DNA of 8,004 bases from Prevotella sp. UBA7782. Its GTDB lineage: Bacteria > Bacteroidota > Bacteroidia > Bacteroidales > Bacteroidaceae. The stretch covers positions 30,799 to 38,802 of the forward strand of contig DLDC01000082.1 in the NCBI GenBank assembly GCA_002480935.1, read 5' to 3'. The position numbers and the translations under genes are program-made. Under the pieces are notes generated by a model. It was not told the DNA's origin, searched no databases, and saw only the letters and a list, made by a program, of their open reading frames with translations. Positions 1 to 5,641 of this stretch are shown in pieces (positions within the stretch are counted from its first letter, which is position 1; each line of letters starts with the position of its first letter).

Positions 1-1896
1 ATACAGGTGGATGAGGTGCAGGATCTCAATGGTATGCAGCTGGCCATCATAGACCAGCTCACGGCCAAGGACCACTTCACGGTGATGTATCTGGGCGACG
101 AGCAGCAAGCCATCTTCTCCTTTATGGGGGCCAAGCTCGACACGCTCACCGAGCTGAAGATAAGGTGTAAGGGCCACTTACACCACCTTATGCAGAACCA
201 TAGGTCGCCCAGCTACCTGCTGGATGTGTTTAACACCTATGCCAAAGAAACGCTGCACATAGACAAAGAGCTGCTGCCCATCACCGATAGGGAGGAGAAA
301 GCCCCAGCAGGAAGCCTGCAAATACTGTACAGCGACACCCTGGAAAGCGAGCTGATAGATGTTTGCGACAGGGTTGAGGCACTGCAGGCGCAAAGCAAAA
401 CCGACACAACGGCCGTGATAGTGAGTGCCAACAGCGATGCAGACAAGCTGAGTGAGGTGATGAAAAGTCGAGGAATGCCGCACTTCAAGGTGTCGGGGCA
501 GGACCTGTTTGCCTCTCCTGCCATGAAGTTATTGCTTGCCCACTTCAATGTAGAGGGCCGTGAAGACAACTTTATATGCTGGTCTCGCATCTTCACGGGG
601 CTTAGAATATTCAAGACTCAGGCCCTTTCCAGGCGCTTTGTGCATAAGCTCAAGCAGCTGTCATTGTCGCCCACCGACTTCTTATACTATGACAAGAGCA
701 GCTATCTCAACGAGTTTGTGAAGCATTACGAGCAAGACGAGCTGGTGATATTCGATACAGAGACCACCGGACTAGACACTAAGACAAACGATATCATTGA
801 GATATCGGCCATGAAGATACGTCATGGCAAGGTGGTAGGCGCTAGTTTAGACCTCTACATCGCCACCCGACAGCCCATTCCGGCCATGTTGGGCGACAAG
901 GAGAACCCCATGCGGGCCATATATGAGCAGAAGCAAGCGGCCGGCGAGCTGTTGCAGCCTGCCCAAGCCCTCGCAATGTTCCTCGAATATGTGGGCGACG
1001 ACCCTGTCATGGGGCATAATGTGGCCTTCGACTATCACATCTTGCAGAGCAACATGCAGCGTTATCTGCCCGAAAAGGCAAGGGGCGGAGGCCGACATGT
1101 GATTATCGACACGCTCAAGCTCATACGTTTGCTGCAGCCCAACCTGACCAGTTACAAGCTGGAATCGCTGTTAGACTATTATCATCTCAAGGGAGTAAAC
1201 TCTCACCAGGCCATAGACGACGTGGCCGCCACGGTGAGCTTGGTGAACTTCTGCTATGCTAAAGCCATGCCCAAGCTGTCTGCTCAGATGGCATTCATCA
1301 CCCATGACAAGGTAACACCTTATATATATAAGTTCAGAACCTACTATCGTGAGCTCTTCATGCACACGCATCGCCGGCTTTATGCCCGCCCTGCCGAAGG
1401 CTCCTTTGCCTTGAGTGATGAGATGCAGTGGGTGTATGCCGAGCTGTTGAAGGACAAGTGGATAGGTGAAATAGATAAGTGGAGCTATGTGATGAGCTAT
1501 ATGCGCAACGAGATGTTGGCGGCCGACGAGAGCTCAGACCTGCTTGTTGAGCAGCTCGCCAACCACATCATGGAGCTGAACACGGCCAAGGAGGCCGACT
1601 TCTGCAATAGCAAAGGCATGGCCGACAGGGTATATGTAACCACCGTTCATAAGGCTAAGGGGCTGGAATTTGACAATGTCATTGTCTTTGATGCCGTAGA
1701 TGGGCGTTATCCTAACTTCTTTAACAAGAGCGAGAAGCGTGATGCTGAGGACGCCCGAAAGTTTTATGTGGCTCTCTCCAGGGCCAAGAAGCGGCTCTAT
1801 GTGGCCTATAGCATGAAGACGATGGATGGTTATGGCCGCATACACAGCCGGCAACTCACGCGGTTTATGGACCCTGTACAGAAGTTTTTCAGCTAA
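1..1896 (+). CDS. UvrD/Rep-type SF1 helicase with an inserted DEDDh 3'-5' exonuclease domain (5'-truncated by window)
   Basis: Predicted ATP-dependent 3'-5' DNA helicase of the UvrD/Rep/PcrA superfamily that also carries a 3'-5' exonuclease, likely acting in DNA repair or processing in the cytoplasm. The frame is open from base 1, so the N-terminus and Walker A motif lie outside; 631 residues are visible. Numbering from the first codon: motif II DEVQD (4-8), motif III GDEQQAIFSFMGA (32-44), motif IV NHRSP (66-70), motif V TTVHKAKGLEF (547-557) and motif VI YVALSRAK with its arginine at 594. Between IV and V sits a complete DnaQ-like domain (about 248-425): ExoI FDTETTG (D252, E254), ExoII GHNVAFD (D344) and ExoIII HQAIDD (H402, D407). 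All five DEDDh residues are present. The insertion follows the 2A-like stretch ending near WSRIFTGL, where the 2B subdomain of UvrD lies. The architecture is read directly; the cellular role is inferred. No stop or frameshift interrupts it. Confidence 0.93.
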   Translation: MQVDEVQDLNGMQLAIIDQLTAKDHFTVMYLGDEQQAIFSFMGAKLDTLTELKIRCKGHLHHLMQNHRSPSYLLDVFNTYAKETLHIDKELLPITDREEKAPAGSLQILYSDTLESELIDVCDRVEALQAQSKTDTTAVIVSANSDADKLSEVMKSRGMPHFKVSGQDLFASPAMKLLLAHFNVEGREDNFICWSRIFTGLRIFKTQALSRRFVHKLKQLSLSPTDFLYYDKSSYLNEFVKHYEQDELVIFDTETTGLDTKTNDIIEISAMKIRHGKVVGASLDLYIATRQPIPAMLGDKENPMRAIYEQKQAAGELLQPAQALAMFLEYVGDDPVMGHNVAFDYHILQSNMQRYLPEKARGGGRHVIIDTLKLIRLLQPNLTSYKLESLLDYYHLKGVNSHQAIDDVAATVSLVNFCYAKAMPKLSAQMAFITHDKVTPYIYKFRTYYRELFMHTHRRLYARPAEGSFALSDEMQWVYAELLKDKWIGEIDKWSYVMSYMRNEMLAADESSDLLVEQLANHIMELNTAKEADFCNSKGMADRVYVTTVHKAKGLEFDNVIVFDAVDGRYPNFFNKSEKRDAEDARKFYVALSRAKKRLYVAYSMKTMDGYGRIHSRQLTRFMDPVQKFFS

Positions 1897-1945
1897 TATG
1901 GTCTCCCATGAGGCCCCTTCACGGGTAGCGTTTTGCCTGTTCGGC

Positions 1946-1988
1946 AAGGGCCCAACCCATGATATTGCCCCGGCAGAGCGGCCCTTTT
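1946..1988 (+). terminator. Candidate terminator dyad after the helicase-exonuclease gene
   Basis: AAGGGCC at 1946-1952 is the exact reverse complement of GGCCCTT at 1980-1986, with a 27-base loop and four T's at 1985-1988. A second, mutually exclusive hairpin, TTGCC/GGCAA (1933-1937 with 1943-1947, 5-base loop), overlaps its left arm. The position, 50-92 bases after the stop codon and before the next promoter, fits a terminator, but the long loop and short T-run make it weak. Confidence 0.35.
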
Positions 1989-2021
1989 GTCGGCCTGGAG
2001 GCATAATAGTTGCGTCTTTTT

Positions 2022-2053
2022 CTTGCAAGAGCGATTTTTTTTAGTTAGCTTTG
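2022..2053 (+). promoter_or_regulatory. Bacteroidota-type promoter for the oxidoreductase-DUF4421-DUF1460 unit
   Basis: TAGCTTTG at 2046-2053 matches the Bacteroidota -7 element TAnnTTTG exactly. CTTG at 2022-2025 matches three of four bases of the -33 TTTG element, with a 20-base spacer inside the usual 19-21 range. A T-run at 2035-2042 lies just upstream of the -7 box. Transcription would start near 2060, giving a very short A-rich leader to the ATG at 2074 with no Shine-Dalgarno sequence, as is common in this phylum. Confidence 0.7.
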
Positions 2054-2073
2054 CACGGATAAAAAACATCTAC

Positions 2074-3057
2074 ATGAAAGAAATAAAATGGGGATTCATC
2101 GGTTGTGGTGAGGTGACAGAGAAGAAGTCTGGGCCTGCTTTCAGTGAGGTGGAAGGCTCTAGTGTGGTTGCCGTAATGGCTCGTAGCGAGCATCATGCGC
2201 ACGATTACGCTAAGCGTCACCACATCAGGAAGTGGTATACAGACCCACAAGAGCTCATCAACGACCCTGATGTGAACGCCGTCTACATTGCTACGCCGCC
2301 ATCGTCGCACGCCACTTACGCCATCATGTCTATGCGTTCGGGCAAGCCCTGCTATGTAGAGAAGCCACTGGCATCATCTTATGACGACTGCTTGCGCATC
2401 AATCGCACCAGTCAGCTCACCGGCGTGCCCTGCTATGTGGCCTATTACAGAAGGTATCTGCCTTATTTTCAGAAGGTGGAAGAGATTATCCGGCAAGGTC
2501 TGATAGGCAAGGTGCTCAGCGTGCAGCTGCGTTTTGTGTGGCCGCCAAGGCCCGGCGACGATGCCCCTTATGACAAGTTGCCGTGGCGCTTGCATAAGGA
2601 CGTAGCCGGCGGAGGCTACTTCTATGACCTTGCTCCCCACCAGATGGACTTGCTGCAACAGCTTTTTGGCGTGATAGTAAGGGCGCATGGCTATTGCGCA
2701 AACCGTGCCGGACTGTACGAAGTAGAAGACACTGTGAATGCCGTCTATCAGTTTAGCAGTGGCCTGAGCGGCTCCGGCTCCTGGTGTTTTGCCGGTCATG
2801 AGAGCGCCAAAGAAGACAGGGTGGAGGTGATAGGCACCCAAGGCATGCTCTGCTTCTCCGTCTTTAGCTATGACCCCATACACTTGCACCTCTCTGACGG
2901 CACGCATACCATCAACGTGCCCAATCCTCCTTACGTGCAACTGCCCATCGTTACGGCAGTTGTCAAGGCGCTGCAGGGCATCGGCACATGCTCTTCCAGC
3001 AGTGTCAGTGCCACTCCTACCAACTGGGTTCTAGACCGTATATTGGGCAAGATATGA
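2074..3057 (+). CDS. Gfo/Idh/MocA-family NAD(P)-dependent oxidoreductase
   Basis: Cytoplasmic dehydrogenase of the Gfo/Idh/MocA family, 327 residues and typical in length for its two-domain fold. These enzymes oxidise or reduce sugars, inositols or related polyols with a nicotinamide cofactor; the substrate here cannot be read from sequence. The N-terminal Rossmann fold begins WGFIGCGEVTEKKSGPAF (6-23). The family signature EKP is at 96-98 (YVEKPLA), with K97 the conserved active-site lysine. The C-terminal domain has GGGYFYDLAPHQMD, with D185 and H189 at the usual catalytic positions, and the typical ending TNWVLDRIL. I chose the ATG at 2074 because it starts directly before the Rossmann fold and lies about 20 bases after the -7 box; an in-frame ATG at 1987 lies upstream of that promoter. 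The gene is first in a unit with the next two, and its stop overlaps the next start (ATGA). Confidence 0.92.
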   Translation: MKEIKWGFIGCGEVTEKKSGPAFSEVEGSSVVAVMARSEHHAHDYAKRHHIRKWYTDPQELINDPDVNAVYIATPPSSHATYAIMSMRSGKPCYVEKPLASSYDDCLRINRTSQLTGVPCYVAYYRRYLPYFQKVEEIIRQGLIGKVLSVQLRFVWPPRPGDDAPYDKLPWRLHKDVAGGGYFYDLAPHQMDLLQQLFGVIVRAHGYCANRAGLYEVEDTVNAVYQFSSGLSGSGSWCFAGHESAKEDRVEVIGTQGMLCFSVFSYDPIHLHLSDGTHTINVPNPPYVQLPIVTAVVKALQGIGTCSSSSVSATPTNWVLDRILGKI

Positions 3058-4187
3058 GGTTTGCTATGCTTGTGCTGTGCCTTATGCCGTTGCTTGAAGC
3101 ATCGGCTCACACGCCGTCTGTAGCGCAGCCGGCCGACACGGTGGCGTGGATGCGCCCCGGCGACAAGCACAAACCGAGCATAGGAATATGGATGTTGCGG
3201 CGCGTGGGCGACTTTCTGCGGGCTTTTAACGATGTAGACACAAGCTATATAGAGCCCCAGCGCTACAGCTTCACCGTGATGATGCAAAGCACAACCACCT
3301 ATGAGATGTATCGGTTGGGCGACACCAACGGCCAAAGCGTCACGCTGGCACCCGAGTTCAACTATCGTATCGGACCTTATCTGGGCTATCGTTGGGTGTT
3401 CTTAGGCTATACGGTAGACATCAGCCACATGCATCTTTCCAGCGGAAACAAGCAGCGCAAGGAGTACGACTTCAGTCTCTACTCAGCCCTTTTCGGCATA
3501 GATTTCTATTACAGAAAGACGGGTAACGACTACAAGATACGTGATGTGAGGCTGGCAAACGACATAAACACCAGCGCGATGAAGGGCATTCCGTTTGGCG
3601 GACTAACCTCCAGCATCAAGGGATTTAACGCTTATTACATCTTCAATCATCACCGTTTCTCTTATCCCGCGGCATTCAGTCAGAGCACCGTACAGCGACG
3701 TTCGGCTGGCTCTTGGCTTGCCGGCTTGGGCTATACCAACCACACCTTGCTCATGGACTGGCAGTCTTTAAACAGTATGATGGAGAAGAAGCTGGGCGAA
3801 ACAATATTCGATAACGTGCTTGACAGCACCTTACAGTCGGGCAAGGTGAAGTACACCGACATGTCGCTTTCAGTGGGCTACGCCTATAACTGGGTGTTTG
3901 CCCATAACTGGTTGCTTGCCGCTTCGCTCTCGGTAGCCCTGGCTTATAATCAGAGTCAGGGACAACTGCGCCACAAGTTCATCAATTTCAAGGACTTCTC
4001 TTCTAAGAATGTCAACCTTGACGGCATCGGTCGCTTTGGCTTAGTGTATAACAACAGTCGCTGGTATGCCGGTTTGAGCGCCATATTCCATGCTTATAAC
4101 TACCGCAGAGCGAACTTCAGTACGAACAATATCTTCGGAAACATCAATCTGTATGTGGGCTTCAACTTCGGAAGGCGCAAGCATTAA
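3054..4187 (+). CDS. Secreted DUF4421-family protein, probable outer-membrane beta-barrel
   Basis: A 377-residue exported protein resembling the DUF4421 family, which is found mainly in Bacteroidota and has no assigned function. Residues 1 to about 18 form a signal peptide (RFAMLVLCLMPLLEASA), with likely cleavage after ASA; there is no lipobox cysteine. The mature part begins with a short non-barrel segment that includes YIEPQRYSFTVMM, then alternates polar and aromatic residues (for example GPYLGYRWVFLGYTVDI) and ends in NLYVGFNFGRRKH. This pattern fits antiparallel strands of an outer-membrane barrel. I chose the ATG at 3054 because it yields a clean signal peptide and overlaps the previous stop by four bases, implying translational coupling; an ATG at 2988 would add 22 residues before the signal peptide. 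The family call comes from recognising sequence features, and the barrel is an inference from composition. Confidence 0.8.
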   Translation: MRFAMLVLCLMPLLEASAHTPSVAQPADTVAWMRPGDKHKPSIGIWMLRRVGDFLRAFNDVDTSYIEPQRYSFTVMMQSTTTYEMYRLGDTNGQSVTLAPEFNYRIGPYLGYRWVFLGYTVDISHMHLSSGNKQRKEYDFSLYSALFGIDFYYRKTGNDYKIRDVRLANDINTSAMKGIPFGGLTSSIKGFNAYYIFNHHRFSYPAAFSQSTVQRRSAGSWLAGLGYTNHTLLMDWQSLNSMMEKKLGETIFDNVLDSTLQSGKVKYTDMSLSVGYAYNWVFAHNWLLAASLSVALAYNQSQGQLRHKFINFKDFSSKNVNLDGIGRFGLVYNNSRWYAGLSAIFHAYNYRRANFSTNNIFGNINLYVGFNFGRRKH

Positions 4188-4197
4188 CAATTCGTTT

Positions 4198-5169
4198 ATG
4201 AATAAGATGAATATCAAAAGCATATATAAGGTAAGATTGATGAGCCTGTTGCTCATCGCGTTTCTTAGTATAACAGCTTCACTGTCAGCCATGGCGGCTG
4301 AGCCTCTGCATGGTGTTGAGTGCCCTGCTCCGAAGAAGGTGAATGCTGATGCCAACGTCTTTATCTCGCCCGAAGATAAGGATAAGATTGCCAGACTGCT
4401 TCAAGAGGGCCAGCGATTGCGCGACCTGTACAGCAGCGAAGAGTATATCTCGATGTTCATGGCACGCCAATTCCTGGGCACGCCCTATGTGTCGCACACC
4501 CTAGACCGTACGGATAGCGAGCAGATGGTGGTGAACTTGCACGAGCTAGACTGCACTACGTTTGTTGAAAACGTTGCCGCGCTCACCCTATGTGCCTTGC
4601 GTGGCAAGACCAAGGTGGCCGACTACGTGGGCATGTTGCGCCGGTTGCGCTATCGCGGAGGCGTGATGTCTTACGAAAACCGGTTGCATTACTATCAATG
4701 GTGGGTGACCGACAATCAGGCTATGGGCCTTGTGAGGCAGATAGATGAGCCTGTGCAGATATTCAGAGGCCGTCAGAAGCTCAGGATAAACTACATGAGC
4801 ACCCACGCGCAAAGCTATGCCATGCTGCGCAACCATCCTGAGCGGGTGCGCGCCCTGAAGACTTTGGAAGATCAGACCAATGGCACTGAGGTGAGATATA
4901 TACCTACCGTGCTCGTGGCCGATAAGGTGCTGATGCAGCAAGTGGTGCACAATGGCGACATCATTGCCATAGTTACAGCCAAGAACAACCTCGACACGTC
5001 GCATCTGGGCATTGCCTCCTGGCATCAAGACGGCCTGCATCTCATCAATGCTTCTAGTATGCGCCGCAACGGTAATCAGGTGGTTGAGCCCTCAGAGAGC
5101 CTCTATGACTATCTGCGAGGCCAGCCTTCGGCCCTCGGCATCAGGGTGGCGCGCATCGTTAACAAGTAG
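4198..5169 (+). CDS. Secreted DUF1460 protein, N-acetylmuramoyl-L-alanine amidase-like cysteine hydrolase
   Basis: A 323-residue exported protein resembling the DUF1460 family, an NlpC/P60-like papain-fold group described as N-acetylmuramoyl-L-alanine amidase-like. It probably acts on peptidoglycan or its fragments in the periplasm. Residues 1-33 form a signal peptide: a basic N-region, the core LMSLLLIAFLSITASLS and an AMA cleavage motif. The nucleophile is probably C119 in HELDCTTFVENVAAL, and H269 in DTSHLGIASW is the probable catalytic histidine. FLGTPYVSHTLD lies before the cysteine, as in family members. I chose the ATG at 4198, 10 bases after the preceding stop; ATG at 4207 is an alternative that also keeps the signal peptide, whereas a start at 4090 lies inside the DUF4421 gene. 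No promoter fits in the 10-base gap, so it is probably co-transcribed with the two upstream genes. The exact bond cleaved is unknown. Confidence 0.87.
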   Translation: MNKMNIKSIYKVRLMSLLLIAFLSITASLSAMAAEPLHGVECPAPKKVNADANVFISPEDKDKIARLLQEGQRLRDLYSSEEYISMFMARQFLGTPYVSHTLDRTDSEQMVVNLHELDCTTFVENVAALTLCALRGKTKVADYVGMLRRLRYRGGVMSYENRLHYYQWWVTDNQAMGLVRQIDEPVQIFRGRQKLRINYMSTHAQSYAMLRNHPERVRALKTLEDQTNGTEVRYIPTVLVADKVLMQQVVHNGDIIAIVTAKNNLDTSHLGIASWHQDGLHLINASSMRRNGNQVVEPSESLYDYLRGQPSALGIRVARIVNK

Positions 5170-5222
5170 TCTGCGCTCCCCAAAATTCCTTTCTTGAAAA
5201 TCTTTTTAGCCCTTATTGCAAC

Positions 5223-5239
5223 CCATTGATAGTCAATGG
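5223..5239. repeat. Perfect 7-bp inverted repeat, 3-base loop
   Basis: CCATTGA (5223-5229) and TCAATGG (5233-5239) are exact reverse complements around TAG. It lies 54 bases after the DUF1460 stop. It could be the end of the upstream transcript or a protein-binding dyad. No T-run follows, so a standard intrinsic terminator is not supported. Confidence 0.5.
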
Positions 5240-5261
5240 AATGAGCTGAGTTGTGCTTTTG

Positions 5262-5274
5262 ACTTTTCAAAAGT
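5262..5274. repeat. Short palindrome at the head of the tandem repeat
   Basis: ACTTTT-C-AAAAGT is a perfect 6+6 palindrome with one central base. An overlapping alternative pairs CTTTTG (5256-5261) with CAAAAG (5268-5273). Its right arm is the first part of the tandem repeat unit, and a five-T run at 5279-5283 follows, so it may help end transcription from the upstream unit. Confidence 0.4.
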
Positions 5275-5329
5275 GCCCTTTTTGCCTTGTAAAAGTGCCC
5301 TTTTTGGCTTGTAAAAGTGCCTATTTAGC
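5269..5329. repeat. 22-base tandem direct repeat, two full copies and a partial third
   Basis: Copy 1 (5269-5290) and copy 2 (5291-5312) are adjacent, 22 bases long and differ at one base (C versus G at unit position 17). Both begin AAAAGTGCCCTTTTTG and end CTTGT. A degenerate third copy at 5313-5329 keeps AAAAGTGCC and then diverges. Each full unit has an internal dyad, AAAAG-TGCC-CTTTT. There is no spacer between units, so this is not a CRISPR array. It looks like a lineage-specific intergenic repeat. Confidence 0.8.
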
Positions 5330-5421
5330 GACGTAACAAGGCCTGTTTTGCCAACCAAAGCGTCATGCGTCCGTAGACAAATAAAGGAGACGGGTGCGCC
5401 CAATGCCCGCTTGTCTCGTTC

Positions 5422-5447
5422 TGCCGGGCCATGCGTGCCCGATGGCA
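5422..5447. other. Imperfect G/C-rich stem-loop in the spacer
   Basis: TGCC (5422-5425) pairs with GGCA (5444-5447) and GGGC (5426-5429) with GCCC (5437-5440), with a three-base GAT bulge and a seven-base loop. Just upstream, GAGAC (5387-5391) and GTCTC (5413-5417) form another dyad. Pairing is read directly; any function is unknown. Confidence 0.3.
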
Positions 5448-5494
5448 TCCGTATGATTAAATGGCGTTAAAGCGTTATTTTCACGCCAAAAAGC

Positions 5495-5525
5495 TTTCGC
5501 AATTCAGAGATTATTTGTACTTTTA
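5495..5525 (+). promoter_or_regulatory. Candidate Bacteroidota-type promoter for gyrA
   Basis: TACTTTTA at 5518-5525 matches the -7 consensus TAnnTTTG at all but the last base. TTTC at 5495-5498 matches three of four bases of the -33 TTTG, with a 19-base spacer. The GGCGT/ACGCC dyad (5463-5487) lies just upstream and could bind a regulator. Transcription would start near 5532, leaving a leader of about 110 bases before the gyrA ATG. Confidence 0.5.
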
Positions 5526-5584
5526 CACCTTGAAACGAAACACCGGAAATGCAACAGAGACAAAATAAAGGGCATTCTGGGGCG

Positions 5585-5597
5585 TTTCGGCCCGAAA
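5585..5597. promoter_or_regulatory. Palindrome in the gyrA leader
   Basis: TTTCGG-C-CCGAAA is a perfect 6+6 palindrome with one central base. It lies downstream of the predicted promoter and 44 bases before the gyrA start. It could be an operator or a small RNA hairpin. An overlapping GGGC/GCCC pairing (5580-5583 with 5590-5593) is possible. Function is not shown. Confidence 0.3.
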
Positions 5598-5641
5598 AGG
5601 GGCAGCTCGATTCAACATAAAATATTCAATACAATCAATAA

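Larger units (their letters stand above)
5170..5641 (+). other. Non-coding spacer between the DUF1460 gene and gyrA
   Basis: No convincing gene is present in these 472 bases. The first 50 bases after the stop are A/T-rich without a clear hairpin terminator. Then come a perfect 7-bp inverted repeat (5223-5239), a short palindrome and a 22-base tandem repeat (5262-5329), a G/C-rich section with imperfect dyads (5387-5447), the GGCGT/ACGCC dyad (5463-5487), the probable gyrA promoter (5495-5525) and a leader of about 110 bases. A 71-codon minus-strand frame across the repeats is a product of the repeat sequence and is not called. Confidence 0.8.

Noticed and set aside
1534..2028. 164-codon minus-strand frame over the end of the helicase gene
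   Set aside because: It lies antisense to helicase motifs V and VI, which are clearly coding on the + strand, and has no recognisable domain.
1987..2073. N-terminal extension of the oxidoreductase from the ATG at 1987
   Set aside because: It would begin upstream of the TAGCTTTG promoter box and add 29 residues not seen in the family before the Rossmann fold.
2374..2940. 188-codon minus-strand frame
   Set aside because: It is fully antisense to the oxidoreductase, which has its complete family motifs.
4090..4197. N-terminal extension of the DUF1460 gene
   Set aside because: It would lie inside the DUF4421 gene and place about 36 residues before a clean signal peptide.
5269..5329. CRISPR array
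   Set aside because: The repeats are directly adjacent without spacers, only two are full copies, and no cas genes are present.
5233..5448. 71-codon minus-strand frame spanning the tandem repeat
   Set aside because: Its codons are mostly the repeat and G/C-rich dyads read backwards, it resembles no family, and it has no promoter or leader signal I can support.
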